NCBI GenBank assembly: GCA_037042915.1
Contig: CM073195.1
Coordinates: 2,232,001 to 2,296,000 of the forward strand
Length of the DNA stretch: 64,000 nt
Reading direction: 5' to 3'
Source of the DNA: Auricularia sp. M13
Lineage: Eukaryota > Basidiomycota > Agaricomycetes > Auriculariales > Auriculariaceae
Under the pieces are notes generated by a model. That model saw nothing but the letters and a program-made list of their open reading frames with translations, was not told the DNA's origin and made no database searches. The first letter of the stretch is position 1. Every line of letters starts with the position of its first letter. Positions 36,751-49,244 of the stretch are shown here, piece by piece. The position numbers were made by a program, and so were the translations under genes.

Positions 36751-38360
36751 ATACTGCTCTACAAACCGGCCACCAGTGTAAGCCGGATGCTACACACTGC
36801 GACAGAGCTCTGTGCACTCACCATGTACACATCCGTGACGGTGGGGTCAACGCTTTACGCGCGACTGGCCTGCCCGATCAACCCGTCACCGAGCTTGCCT
36901 TGCCCTTCGGTACCCTGCAGAACGGCCTGCTCAGCACCATGCGGGCTGAAATTATGCTCAACTCACTGCGCCTGATCCGCTGGGCAAAGAGGAGCACCTA
37001 CGACGTGAACGTGAGCGTAAACGTCATGAGCTGCGATGGACATTTCTGCACGCACCGTGTGCCCGATGCCCGCTGGCTGTCCGATGGCCGATGTGCCAGA
37101 AGAGTTGGCATGCGCGCCGCACCGCTTGTTCCGCCGAACTCGCACCAGCCCGTTCGGTACCCTGTGAAGTGACTTGTTTCAGCAATGTGCGCGCTACAAT
37201 CAAGCCAGAGCGACTCACCGCCTTGTACTATTCCATTGGGTGTAAAAAGGCAGCGCCGACCGCTACAACCGTCAACGTAAATGTGTCGCGCGCGACACCA
37301 CTCGGTTCCTCGCCAAACTCACATTAGCCCGTTCGGGGCACTGTAAAGCGGATAGCTCAGCGATCCGAGGGCTGAAATCACGCTGCGGGGACTCACCGCC
37401 ATGTGCAGCATCAAATCCCATCGGGTAGAAATGGTGTGTCTGTCGCTGCAACCGTGAGCATGAATGACATGGAGTGTCCAGATGCCTCACCGTGTACCTG
37501 CTGTCCGATGACCGATGTCCTATGGGTGGTGTCGGAGAGCGCCCATACTGCGCGTGTGGAGCAGATGGCCACGCAGGCCTATCATCCGTTGTACAGTCTG
37601 CAAAGTGACTGGTATCAGTATGTGGATGAACGACGAGCGCAACTCGCCCAGCCGCAGCGTACGGGCAATGTCGTAGCAACGATAATTCTAGTCAGCTCTA
37701 TAAACAATGTGCCACTATGAGCAGGCTGTACTCACTTCATGGGGTGGTTCTGTCAGCACGATACACCGCACAATCGGGTGGAGCGAATAAAGCCTTTCAA
37801 ACACGGCTGCTGCTGGAGTCTGCGATGCACATGAAGGAAAATATAGTCAGTGAGCTATTGCAGTTGCGAGATGCAGATTGAATAAACGTACCTGGTTGTT
37901 TTCGCCGCGAGCGTAAGAACACGGCGGTTCTCCGAACGTTAGCACATAGGAAATGATAAAATGCAACTATTGACTTACGTGCTGGAGCCCGTGACACCTC
38001 GAATTACCTCTTGCACATCAGCTTGTACCTAGGGCCGACTCGTTTCACTCGGCGCCGCGAAGGGTACTGGAGTACAAAAGAGCAGAAGTGTAAAATCTTA
38101 CCAATACAAGATCTTCTGCCACAACCTTGAGGCAATGGAAGTCCAACTTCTTGAGCGAGGTATTATGCGAGACTATAGCCGTCAGGCGTGCCAGGAGAGC
38201 ATACCTAACACGGGTGACCTCGCAGCGAAGAGACGAACAGCGGTTTCCAGGTCCGACCCAACCGTGTCGCCGTGTGAACGCGGTGCAAACAGACAATCAC
38301 AACGCGGTCTCTCGTCTCGCCTTCGACGCGGCGGGCGCACCTTGCTTGCCAGCCTGGCAT
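36750..38360 (-). pseudogene. Multi-exon LRR-like gene with duplicated exon/intron units, probably decaying
   Basis: The minus strand shows a chain of spliceable exons. Exon 1 starts at ATG 38360 and reads RLGRTWKPLFVSSLR. An intron (38218-38173) joins in phase to SHNTSLKKLDFHCLKVVAED, a leucine-rich-repeat-like piece. Further exons read VQADVQEVIRGVTGSS (38028-37979), FERLYSLHPIVRCIVLTEPP (about 37820-37735) and RCYDIARTLRLGELRSSF (from about 37684). The exon 37929-37892 cannot be joined in phase with both neighbours, which suggests a one-base frameshift. Further 3', four related units (37.6-36.8 kb) each have a GTGAGT donor, an acceptor CAG and similar exon sequence, with stops in the homologous frame. 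I call this a probable pseudogene, or a gene whose last exons I have misjoined. Confidence 0.4.
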
Positions 38361-38399
38361 CAGCTCTCAAGGTGCACGCGTGTCCCCCTGCACATGCAT

Positions 38400-39890
38400 C
38401 TCGGAGCTGCCCGAAGGCCTCTTTACCTCTTTACCTCATGTGGAAATGCTTGCGTGTCACGATCTGGCTGTGGGTGCTTATACCTGCCAATAGCTTTGTG
38501 GCCACAAACATAATCTTACATAATCACCCAGCTCAGCTGCAGGCTAGACTAAGAGAGCAGTCTGCCGCGGTGAACATGCAGAACATCGTCAAATATCGAG
38601 CCGAGCTCTGCCTGCACCCAGCCGCCAACACCCCATCTACACCGAGTACGTCCCTACCTCGTGTATTTTACATTGGATTTGCTAACAAAGGTTGGAGCAG
38701 ACATTGGCATGCATTACCAGCGTATGATCCTAAAGCGCGACGCGTAACGGATTGGCATCGCACGGCGTCTGCGGTGCAGGCTACACCGCCGGAGACGTCC
38801 TCGCATGGCCACATGCCGCTGGGTGACGCCGTCAACGACGCACGAGCGCGCGCTCTTCAAGTGACTCTGGCTGCGTCGCCGCGCAGGGCACTTGCTCCTC
38901 GAACCCGTGATGCCCGCGACGGTGTAGGACGCGCATACGCCGACGTCAACGGAGGACGCGTTCCTCTCGCCGCCACGCGCGCAACCAGTGTTTGTGCCGT
39001 TCGGCGGTCGTGACACCCACGACAGCCAGTACGGGCTACGCCGCGCAGTGACGGGCGCGTGGGCGCTGGGCGCTGTCCTGGCCGCCATCCGAGGCGCGTG
39101 CTGCTGTTTGGCGTGTCAGACGGCGCTCGCACGGCGGATGGCAGCTAGCCTGCACTTTGGTTCGCCCGAGGACGACGTCGCGGTGCGGTGGGACTCGAAC
39201 GCCGAGGCGGGCACCAAGGCTTGCGTTGAGTGCCTGCTGGTGCGCGAGTCCGCACGCCGGGTAGGCGTCGCCGCGCTGTGGGAGAGCGCCTCAGGCTGCG
39301 CTGCACCGCGCCATCGACAGGACTGCGTGCAACGGCGCAGCGCGACTGCTGTGTCAAGGGCGAGGCGGACCGGGCTCAGGTGCGACAGGATAGCCTGAGT
39401 GCATCGAGCACACACAGCTCGACGAGAAGAAGTGCGATGCCATTGCGCGCGTGGCGGAGTGTGAGGCGTCGGTGCGCGAGTTGCTGAAACGCGCGGCGGA
39501 ACTGCTACAGCACGTCCGGGAGTTGACACTGTGCGAGGACGAGGCGCGGTGGTGGTAAAGATGCCGGAGAGCGGTGTCCGCGCATGCATGCGTCAGTAGC
39601 TGCCTTGGGCGGCCTGCACACTGGGCAATAGCTCCCAGCTGTCAGCGTCGCTTGTGGCTGTTGCTAGATTGCAGCGCGTCGGTGCGGGTGCAGCTCTGCC
39701 AGCTCTGGATGGCCAGGGCGCTGCCCCAGAGTGGAGTTACGCGATAGTTGAGCGTGGTTGCGCCCTTCAAGGCTGCCCCTCTGCTCCTGTCGCGAGGCAA
39801 CACTCGTGCCCGCCGGGATAGCTTTGCTGACGCTCAGGGGTGCTGTGCGTGCACTTGCCCTCACACTTTGGTGGCTGCGGTGGGGCAAGG
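38400..39890. other. Region with degraded coding-like sequence, no intact gene
   Basis: Around 39.05-39.56 kb the plus strand shows coding-like pieces in shifting frames, for example AASLHFGSPEDDVAVRWDS and, in another frame, VRELLKRAAELLQHVREL ending with a stop at 39557. No splice-consistent join was found. It may be a decayed gene. The 292-codon plus-strand frame at 38135-39013 overlaps the spliced minus-strand gene and has no recognisable feature. Confidence 0.3.
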
Positions 39891-40160
39891 CATAGATTTA
39901 CTGGCCAAGAATTGACACGATGCCAGCGGCTACATGCAGTATAGCAAGCCCAAAGACGTATGGAGTAAACGATAAGTGCTTGGCCTCAGCCGTGGTTCTT
40001 TTCGCGACGACGGGTGAGCTTATTGACATCATCCTTGGCAATGTACCCGACCACGTCGGCATCGTCGTCGTGAACAACAACGGAAGGCTGCAGGCCGGCG
40101 AGCTCACTGCTCTTGGGGTCAACACCATGCGTGGCGCCGCAGAAGTGGTGGTGCTTGCAC

Positions 40161-41757
40161 TCACCACGAGGTGTTCCAAATGTCCTGCTTGAGCTCGTGC
40201 ATGTAATCCGCGGCTTCGTTCTCCATATATTCGATGGAATCGAGGTGGACGTCGTAGACGTCGTCGTAGAAGTTTCCGTCAAATTTCTCTTCCTTGTAAG
40301 CGCCTGTGAGCCAATGCCTAAGAGCGCACTCGATCTACAATTACTCAGTCAGCATATTGCCATCAGAGAAACAACTTACCGCAGTCAGGAGGAACGCGAG
40401 GAGGTGGTTGGGCACCTGCTTGAAGACTGCGGCATTCTGGCCAAATCCCAGGCCCTGCTTCTTGTTCGATTGCTTGTAAAGGAAGCTCTTGCTGAGCAGC
40501 TCTGGTATAACCTCATTGCCAAGGAAACCCTCGCGCTGAACGGCGAGATTAGCGTTCAAGCTGATGAGCGGACTTGCAACATTGCGCCGCACCTCTTTCG
40601 TGTCCTCGAACGCGAACAAGCCGTTCTCAAGGAGGCTCTTGACGCGCTTGGCCCGCTGCTCCTTAGTCTCTTTCTTCTTCAGCTCATAGACAACTTCAAC
40701 CAGCGGCTCCGCTGTTTCGACGATACGGCCTCGAAAAGCAGACATCGTATTCTTCACCTGCGCGTGGAGTGAGTGTCGTGTGTGGCGCCTTTATAACATC
40801 ATTGCACGTACTGCATTTCGGATGTCTTTCCTATAGATTTCGTCTGCTCTGAATCGGGCGCCGCGGCGAGCAGTTTTCGTCTCCGGCTCAGCTGCACCTG
40901 CAGACGCCTCAAAGATTGTGTCCACCTTCGCAAATGCTTCATCGTCCTTTGGGAAAGCATTCTGTGTGGAAAGGTAGACCGCAAACTGGGTCTTGCCCTC
41001 GTCGACCATGCGCCTTGTCGTTGGCGTGAAGTCTTCGCCCCGTGGCTTGTTCACAGCGTTCGGGTTGACCTTGCGGCTGTACGGTGTGCTCGGGCCTTCC
41101 ACTGCTGGTGGAGTATCCTCAGGCAGAGTTCCCTGGGCCTGTTCGACCTCAGCCCTCGGTTTCTTTCTGGCAGGAGTCCTTTTCTTGAGCAGCTCATCGT
41201 CGCCAATCTCGATCTAGTTTGGCACTCAATTAACGATTTCAATAGCTGCAGCAAGGCTAACCTGAACGGCGGACGGTTTCTTCTTCTTGAGAGCAGTTAC
41301 TTCTTGCACGGAGCTGTCGCTGTCGTCGTCCTCAGTGTCGTCGCGGCGACGCTTCTGCCGGTCGACATCCTGCGCATCTGCGATGCATTGTTACTCTTGG
41401 TCGGTCTTGCCTTCAGACGGCTTACCATGGTCCTCGTTGTCTGTACCATTGTCGCTGTCAGGCCCATTGTCCTTAGCGCGGGCGCCGGTGCTGCTGCTGC
41501 GCGATTCCCGCTGCAGTTGCTGCCACTCGCGCTCAGACTGTTGGACGGCAGCTTTCTCCTTGGCAGCCTTGCCTTTCTTCTCTATGTCAAGGTCAGATCT
41601 ACGGTGGCGTACATGTGTCAATCGACATACTGGCAGCTGCCTCGGCCTTTTTGTTTTTGGCATACTGGGCTAGAAGCGTGTTGAGCTGGGCCTCATCCAA
41701 GTCGGCGAGGTCTACTGGGTTATTGGTCCTCTTGGCGCGTGTCTTTCTGCTCGACAT
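40161..41757 (-). CDS. DUF6532-domain protein
   Basis: Starts at 41757 with MSSRKTRAKRTNNPVDLADL. The first third is basic and then acidic (KKKGKAAKEKAAVQQSE, then DDTEDDDSDSS), as expected for a disordered, probably nuclear N-terminus. The domain follows: MVDEGKTQFAVYLSTQNAFP, RGRIVETAEPLVEVVYELKK, NHLLAFLLTA, then IECALRHWLTGAYKEEKFDG and YDDVYDVHLDSIEYMENEA. This tail is typical of basidiomycete DUF6532 proteins. Introns fit in phase, for example 41630-41582, 40811-40758, and one with donor GTAAGT joining LLTA to IECAL. The stop TGA is at 40161-40163. A GTGAGT at the stop could instead splice into open sequence down to about 39.9 kb. The gene is head-to-head with the Plavaka transposase, with ATGs about 110 bases apart. 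The biochemical function of the family is unknown to me. Confidence 0.8.
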
Positions 41758-41866
41758 GATGGGAAGATATCAAGCGTAGTCTGTGGACTCCGGGCATATC
41801 TTAGAGTTTGGTGTCGGGGGTACATTTACTTCCTCCTCCCACATCCGTCCTCAGCTGCTACGTACT

Positions 41867-44800
41867 ATGCGCCGCCATAAGCCCTATACCGGTGCACGCA
41901 TGCACCAGTGCACAGGCTGCTTGCGGCCCTTCGATACCACACAAGCACTCAAAAGCCATCGAACCCAGTCGCCAGATTGCCGAGGGACACCGAAGACGGC
42001 AGCCCCGTCCTCTAGTGCATCCGCTAGTTCAGCAGCCACAGGGGTTAACACGGGTGCTCGCCTCAGTAGGTTCTCTCGCTCTCAGCGTGGCGAGCAACAG
42101 CCAGCAGCATCAAGGCTTCGGACAGAAGTGCATTATGAGGCGATGGACATCGACACGCCCTCGGAGACCGAAGAGGCCACCGCTGAACCCACCACCCGGG
42201 ATAGACGAGCTCGAGTCGAGGACACAGTCGATGAAGGCGATAAATCCAACTTCTTTGAGCCCTATCCTGCTGTAGCCGAGGCTGGCAAAGTGCACCGGAT
42301 AGTCGCTGCGCCGTCAAAGCATCCATTTTTGGCCGCTCCGGCCGATGGATCTGCTCCTAATCGCTACGCTCCATTCTCCAACAAGGCCGAGTGGGAGTTC
42401 GCTCATTGGATCAAGAGTGAGGGCATATCGGATGCAGCACTGAATCGTTACTGTGTAATGTCGTCGGTGAGCACTTTGGGCTCCCAGTTCCGAGGACAAA
42501 GACTCAATCTTTCCAGAATGCGGATAGACATGATAATTCTTACAGTATGAACAAGAAGATCGACGAGTTACCGGGCTATGGAGCATGGCGCCATATGGTC
42601 ATCACGGTCAATGGGTCCAAGCACCAAGTCTTCTTCCGTAACCCGATTGACTGCCTTCGTGCTCTCTGGGAGGACCCCGCCTTCAAGGACGACATGTCTT
42701 ACGCGCCCATCAAGCAGTACTGCGATGCAGGACATACCATCCGTCTTTATACGGACATGAAGACGGGTGATTTTTGGTTTGAGATGCAGGTGCGCTACAG
42801 CCTTTAACTAGAAGATAGCAACTTATATGCGCCCAGGGCAAACTTCCCACAGGCTCTACTGTGGTCCCCATCATCATTAGTACCGATAAAACGGAGCTCA
42901 GCGAGTTCACGGGCGACGCGAAGGCGTATCCGGTTTATATGACCATCGGCAACATCGCTGGCCACGTGCGCCGCCAGCCTTCACGTCACGCCCAGGTACT
43001 TATTGGCTACCTTCCGACGACGTCAATCGACGGCACTGGCCTCAGCGCTGCCGCACTCCGCAATGCTCGGGCCCAGCTCTTCCATGCCGCAATGCGCGTC
43101 ATTCTGGAGCCGCTGCGCACCGCAGCTGCTGAAGGGCTGGACCTCGTCAGCAGCGACGGTGCTGTTCGCAGGTGTTTTCCGCTGCTTGCTGTCTATGCAG
43201 CAGACTACCCCGAACAGTGTCTCGTCGCCTGCACTCGCTATGGTACGCGCTGCCCCAAGTGCCAAGTCAGCAAGAGCGATTTTTCCAATGGCCAACCTGG
43301 TGCTCCGCGTAATCCTGCTGATACGCTCCACCATATCGACAATGCCAGTGGCGCACCAACGGCTATCGATGAATATCTACGTCAATTCGGCGTTAACTAC
43401 ATTCCCGACCCGTTTTGGCGCGACTGGCCGCATGCCGACATCCATCGCGCTATCGCTCCCGATGTCCTCCACCAGCTCTATCAGGGTGTCGTCCGGCACC
43501 TCACTGCATGGGCGACACACATCGTCGGTGAGGACGAGCTTGATGCACGCTTCAAACGGGCTGGGCTTGCCCATGGCCTTCGTCACTTCAAGGACGGCAT
43601 CAGCGGCCTGCAGCGCGTGTCAGGCGAAGAGCACAAGGCCATTGCCAAGCAGCTCATCGCATGCATGGCCGGAATTCCGGAGAAGGACGCCGTCCGTGCG
43701 GCGAGAGCTCTTCTGGACTTCACGTATATCGCACAGTATTCCTGCCACTCGGAGGAAACGTTGCGGATGCTTGACGAGGTCGTGGCAGAGTTTCACAAGT
43801 ATAGCGCTGTCTTTATCAACACCGGCGCTGCCGAATGTGAGTGCATCATCCACAGCGGCATCTTGTTCTGAACCGCTCCGCTGCAGCGTTGAATTTTCCG
43901 AAGCTGCATAGTTTGGTTCACTACGCTCCGTCCATCCGCCTCTTCGGGACCACCGATGGTTACAACACCGAGCAGACGGAGCGCTTGCACATCGATTTTG
44001 CGAAGGAAGCCTACGACGCCTCGAACCACCGCGAGGGCCAATATATGCCCTTCATGTGTAACTGGTTGGAGCGCAGGGAGAAGATATTTCTATTCGCGCA
44101 GCGACAGGCCGCTCTCGACGGCGACAGTTATACGGCACTGAAGCGACCGCCGTCCGACCGCAAACGGCCAGCTGTCGAATACGCAAAACACCCGACAGAA
44201 AAAGCCAGCTCTTACGAGCAGCTCGTCTCGCAACATGGCGCGGTGTCTCTCGGGAAAGAACTGGTAGCATTCATCAAGAAAACGGTCAAACAGCAATGGA
44301 AGGCGCGGACCAATCTTCCTGTGCCCGACTACGCGATTCCCAGCGTCGAGACGCTGGCGTTCCCGGTATGGCACCAGGTCAAATTCAACACCCCCGACGT
44401 GCAGACGCTAAGCGCTCAAGACACAGTCGACATCGCGCACGCAGCACCGGCACGGTCTACACGCACGAAGGACAGCATCCCGGCACGCTTTGACCCCGTC
44501 CTGGTCGAAACAGCGAGCAACGGTGTTGCTGGAGAAGGCTCTATGGACGGTACGTGACTTGGCAAGGCTCTTGTCTCAAATAGTCGCTGACACGCACCAG
44601 ATATACGAGTTGCCCACCTCCGCGTCATATTTGAACTGCCGGAAGACGTCCAAATCGACATTTTTGACCGCCTCAAGCTCCCACGCCCCGGGAAGCTCGC
44701 GTATGTCGAGTGGTTTTCGAAGCTCGGCGACGTGGATGACGTGACTGGCATGTATAGCGTGCGGCGCGCTATGGCTGGAAGCGGTCACGCAGCCCGGCGT

Positions 44801-44977
44801 GCGGCAAGCGTCGTCGAATCTGTGGACATCCGGCGCAGTTGCCATCTCGTAGCTAAGCTGTCTGGTCATAAGCCCTCGATCCCATTGCACTTGAATGTTC
44901 ACAACTTACTTGAACGATGGGATGCTTTCTGGTTGAACAATTATGTGGATAAGCCTGCCTACCGCACAATATATTGA
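41867..44977 (+). mobile_element. Plavaka-class (KDZ superfamily) DNA transposase gene
   Basis: Order of segments: an N-terminal C2H2-like finger (CTGCLRPFDTTQALKSH), a low-complexity linker, WEFAHWIKSEGISDAALNRY, then NKKIDELPGYGAWRHMVITV (about 42550). The core follows: PIIISTDKTELSEFTGDAKA with YPVYMTIGNI (about 42865-42960), CPKCQVSKSDF (43251), APDVLHQLYQGVVRHL (about 43455) and LHSLVHYAPSIRLFGTTDGY with NTEQTERLHIDFAK (about 43900-44010). The C-terminal region is AYVEWFSKLGDVDDVTGMYS, IRRSCHLVAKLSGH, and ends at a stop at 44977. Four introns are supported: about 42450-42490, 42790-42836, 43836-43886 and near 44550-44602. The frame is intact across all exons, so the copy is young or was recently active. 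Terminal inverted repeats were not located. Confidence 0.88.
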
Positions 44978-44979
44978 CT

Positions 44980-46130
44980 TACCTACTGTAAAAACGAAAC
45001 CGAGGCCGCGTGGGAAGTGACACATGGCCAGGAGCAGACAGGAGCTGGGCGGAGCAGGCGGACTGACGCGAGCGGTGGGAGCCAAGATGCTGACCAAACC
45101 GCGGATGCAAGCGGCCGACGCTCCAGCAGCTCCGACCGCTCGCGCATCTCCGGATCTGCGGGAGCGATCCTGATCCTGAACCGGAGCTCCCGACCGGCGG
45201 GTTTTTACAGATGTGCACGTTTCAATCAAGGAAGCAGAATGCTAGAGGAGCGGATGAAGACGCGAGCCCGTCGTCAAAAAAGGTGTAGCAGTTCAGCATA
45301 GAAAAGTGGTCCAGACTCGACACGAAGAGCTAAAATCCAGCGGCCAGATTACGAGCATAATGCGCTGGTGATGAACGCAGCTCGCATGTAGACATCGGGA
45401 CGGCAGTAGCTTAAGGCATAGAGAGAGGACGTGCATGCGGCGCGCATGACTGACTCGGTGGAAACCAGCATTTAAATCGCAATTACGCAGGTGCGTCGCA
45501 GCCGTCAGTCGCCAGGCTAGGCAACGACTCGCAACCCTCAGAAAGCCGCGGAGTTCACGCTGGCTGGCGCTAGTGGTGTAGCGAGTTCTGAATGCGCAGG
45601 TCACCGTACGTGTAGCCTGCATGGTGCGCGACGACAGACGCGAGTTGACGAGAGGCAGAGGGCAGAACGAAAAAAGCGCAGACAAGCGTCTTCCCGGCAG
45701 GACGGCCCGACATCCATTTCAAGGTCCGGGTTCCAAATCGCGCCTTCTTCCGACCCTTCTTCTCGTCCTGTTCTCGGTACATATCATACAGTGCAGCGTA
45801 GCTGGCTATGATCACCAGCAACACATGTAGGTGCTCTATCTCTCGCCCCGTATGCGTTGCCCACGCGTCCAAATGGTACCCGCGTCCGCTGCGTTTCCGG
45901 CGCTGCCAGCCGTCAACGCTCGGGCCCTAATTGTGCAATGCGGCCAGGAAAACGATGAAGGGCAACGGTACGCGTCGCCGAACTGGGTCTCCTACAGCGA
46001 AAGACGAATAACGACTGCGTTGATGGTGGCGAAACCACCAAGATATGGTGCCTCGGCCACCAAGTGACGGGCACGTGACGTTACTCAGGCCACCGACCAC
46101 CCATATTCGGCGTCTCTGGTGGTTTTTGAT
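44980..46130. other. Intergenic downstream of the transposase, no gene supported
   Basis: A minus-strand frame of 100 codons (45872-45570) contains a hydrophobic stretch, HVLLVIIASYAALYDMY, followed by a basic segment. It starts only from a TTG and has no partner exons that I could find. The 3' end of the transposon should lie here. Confidence 0.35.
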
Positions 46131-46145
46131 GTCAGCCGCCCATCT

Positions 46146-46191
46146 CAATGCACAAAGTCTTGCTTTTGGTGGCTCATTCTGGCTATAAAAT
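46146..46191 (+). promoter_or_regulatory. Core promoter of 106-residue family member 2
   Basis: CAATGCACAA at 46146-46155 and TATAAAAT at 46184-46191, with the ATG at 46269. The leader CATCGCACATCTGCTT just before the ATG is also shared with member 1. Confidence 0.6.
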
Positions 46192-46268
46192 TGACGCTCG
46201 GCCCGCCCCGTCAGCCTCATCCACCTCCCACCAATTATCGCGCGCATCGCACATCTGCTTGTCATAAC

Positions 46269-46589
46269 ATGGAGTCGTCCTCTTCGTACACTCGTACTGA
46301 CAAGAAAGTCGAAGTCGAGCAGGTGAACGATGGCATCCTCAAGACGCAAACCACCGACACCTTCACCGAGAACATTGCCGATGTTCCCGTCGACGTTCCC
46401 CGGCCGCATTCTGCCTGCGAGGCCAGGAATTCTCGTCTCAGGACATCCGCGTAGTCGCGCACTACTGCCAAGGTCTGCCGCTTCGCGCCGTACGACCTGA
46501 GGAAGCGTCTTCGCCGCGGTGAGCCCGTCGTCCTCTACGCCATTACCACGGTTACCGTGTCGCAGGCGTTCACCGAGCGCGTTGAGTAG
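46269..46589 (+). pseudogene. Small orphan protein family, member 2, with premature TAG
   Basis: Same frame length as the other members (107 codons including stop). It starts MESSSSYTRTDKKVEVEQV and ends VSQAFTERVE. Codon 62 (46452-46454) is TAG where the paralogues have TCG, a single-base difference. No other disruption is visible, and the promoter words are kept. It is therefore a very young pseudogene, a polymorphism, or a sequence error. I keep the pseudogene call because a stop in the middle would remove the conserved basic half. Confidence 0.65.
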
Positions 46590-46599
46590 CCGCGCCGCC

Positions 46600-49230
46600 G
46601 GATCGAATAGCTCAACTCGTTGTGACTGAATCGTGCGCTCGCCTTCCTGTAATTGATTCTGCGTTTCCTGCCGTACGCTTGCCGGACGGATGCTTGAATA
46701 CATCTTGCTGTACTTCGTCAATGCAATGCGAAGAACTGTCACATAATGAGAAACATTGATTTATATGGCTGGTATGTCACACTCTCAACTTACAGTCAGC
46801 GCCAAGCAACCGTTCGCGCGACGCAGAAGAGGGCGCAGTTCGGGCCGTTTGAATTGATCAGCGCGTGCGGATTCCATGAGCGCGCTTGCCACGTGCAGCA
46901 TGTTGCAGACGCCTCTGTCTCGAACCGAAAGAATATTCAATAAGTAAAGTAATCGATAGCAGCCATACACACCTCGGCGCGCTTTAGGTTATGGGAAGAC
47001 GCTTGCTACATGTTTATCTCCCGCGTGCCACAGCGAGCGTAGTGCGCGGTGCAGCGTTGTTGAGACGTGATACCGACGAGTGCGCTCGGATCCACTCCTT
47101 GCGCTCGCGTGGAGACATTGCGCGGCGTTTGGAGAAGCAAGGCTCCCGCTTTCACGCTGCCCGAGTTCCTGATGGACAGCGCACAGCAGGTTCATCGAGG
47201 TTTCGAAGATCTAACGCGGCGATTTGCTGCCTTTCGCCGCTATTAGTTGGAGTGCGTTTGAAGGCTGGACGATAGCAGTAATCGCGCGCTTCAGCCGGTA
47301 TACAGTAAGCGCAGGTAGAAGCGCAGCGGACACAAGAAGAGCGGTGTCGGGCGCGTGGGCAACGTTTATGGAGCGCGTACCACAGACATGAATTACCCGC
47401 TGCTGGTAAAATACTGGACGGCGAGCTCCCATTACGGCTTCGATGACAGCGCAAGTAGCGAGAAACACAGGCGCGGCCAATACAAAGTAGCTATCCGGGG
47501 TTGTAGTGCAGTTTGAGAATTGCGAGTGCCACCTCCATGACGGAGCAACAAGTCTAGAAGCGTATTGCCAGTTTGCGTCCCGGGGCGCAGGCGCAGTTGA
47601 ATCGAGCTTCAGAAGTATTTGCATATTCATATCGACCGTATGGCACAGCGGATATCGAAGCCAGTAATCTCGAACGTCGGCGACTCATAGAGCAACGCTG
47701 AAGAACAAAAAATCGAGTTCTGAGCAGAAAAAGCGTGTACTGCGCTGCAGTACATGAGATCGATGTGGCGGTCACGTCGACCGAGCATTTGTACTTCGAG
47801 CCTACGCAACCTGAGCATGAGAAGGTACACCGGCAATCGGCGCGGTTTGGTCCGAACTTTGATGTCGGATCTTGAAATAGCGATCGGGCCGTCTTGCCGA
47901 GATGATAGACGCTTTGTTACCCCGCATTTTCCGTTTTATCCTCTTCCTCTCGCCAGCTCGCGTCCGCTAAACGCGCACCAGGATTGGTACGCGTACGCCA
48001 CCTGCACTATGTCTTTCGGGCCGTGTGCAGAACTGGATAGCTACTTAGCTTCGTGAGCTTGTGCGGGCGTGCTGAACGCCACGGCTTTCTGAGGGTGGCG
48101 AGACTGTCGCATGCTGGCGACGGACTCTGGTAACTGGTCTCAGGCTGCGAGAACGAAATCTCCAGTGCTATCATTCCTCGATGCGGCAGTGCGCGCGGCC
48201 TGCGCATCCTATTTTCCGCGTTGACCAACTTCCGGCTCGTTGACTGCATACACTCTGAAAGTTGAGTTTCACCCGCTCCTCGCGTCGAGCTAGGACCGGT
48301 ATTTTATGCTGCACTCTCCGGGATCGCGCATCCGTAATAATAGGCCGGTCCCGCGCGAGCTCAGTTTGCGTGCGATCACTGTCCGTCGCAGTCACTGGCC
48401 ACCGGAGTCGAACATCAGCAATCAAATGTGCGTCATTTAGAAGTCTTCCGTATAGTTTGTGCCTGGATATCTGCCTGCATGCTGTTTTTCGGGCCACTTG
48501 GCGACTTCCTGCTGACGACATCATCGACATCGCACATGCTGAGTAGAGTCTGCCTATCCGTCGGTCTTGATCTTACGATGACAATATCGCCTGGTCTTTC
48601 CTCTGCCACCCAGCGTCACGTTTGCCGGTAGCAGATGGGCGATGCCGTCATCAAATATCCCCGCGTCCGACTGCGCCGCCATTTCCGATGCCCAGCCCAC
48701 GAACATCCCGTTGCACTTGCCATATCCCTTACTGATTAATGTTTCATTCTCTTTTCCAAATTTGGCTTTTTCTACTCTTGGTTCGGACCGATTTTGCCTT
48801 GTCCGACTTTCTTGCCCTAGCCGACCATTGGCGAACGCGCCGTTTGCGCATTCTCCATTCGATTTACCTCCATATTCTGTGTCAGCCACGTGTCCACCTA
48901 CCTCCCAGGTCGGTCCAACGCGCCCACCGCCGCTTCGAGGCACTCCACACGCGCTGCGCTCCCAACAAACGCTGACAGTTCGCCGCACACAGGTCTGGCG
49001 ACTAGCTGCGGAACTGTGGACGTGCGTTACTGCCGATAAGCGAGCGTGCACGATGATTGGGTGGCGGAGTGGGTACACCTGGCCAGGTGACCCAAAGTTG
49101 CTCCCGGGCTGACTCCGCTGGTTCCTGTCCTGCTCCTCCTTCTCCCCGTCCGCCCCACCCTCAGCGCACTCGCTACCGCTGTCTGTGAGCTCGCAGTAGC
49201 CGCTGCTAGATACCTATCCCAGGAATCAGT
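46600..49230. other. Long intergenic region, no gene supported
   Basis: It holds moderately AT-rich, heterogeneous sequence. Open frames of up to 174 codons exist on the minus strand (49078-48554), but the residues look like non-coding translation and no consistent introns were found. The last 150 bases presumably contain the GSK3 promoter. Confidence 0.35.
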
Positions 49231-49244
49231 CTACGTCTGCTAGA

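Noticed and set aside
38135-39013. Plus-strand ORF of 292 codons
   Set aside because: It overlaps minus-strand exons with good splice signals and LRR-like residues. Its own translation shows no domain, and GC-rich DNA here yields long chance frames.
39170-39205. Possible tRNA T-arm (GTGGGACTCGAACG on the plus strand, complement CGTTCGAGTCCCAC)
   Set aside because: The five bases flanking the loop do not pair as a T-stem, and no acceptor, D or anticodon arm could be found nearby.
48554-49078. Minus-strand ORF of 174 codons upstream of GSK3
   Set aside because: No motif and no plausible promoter or intron. It probably overlaps the GSK3 5' region.
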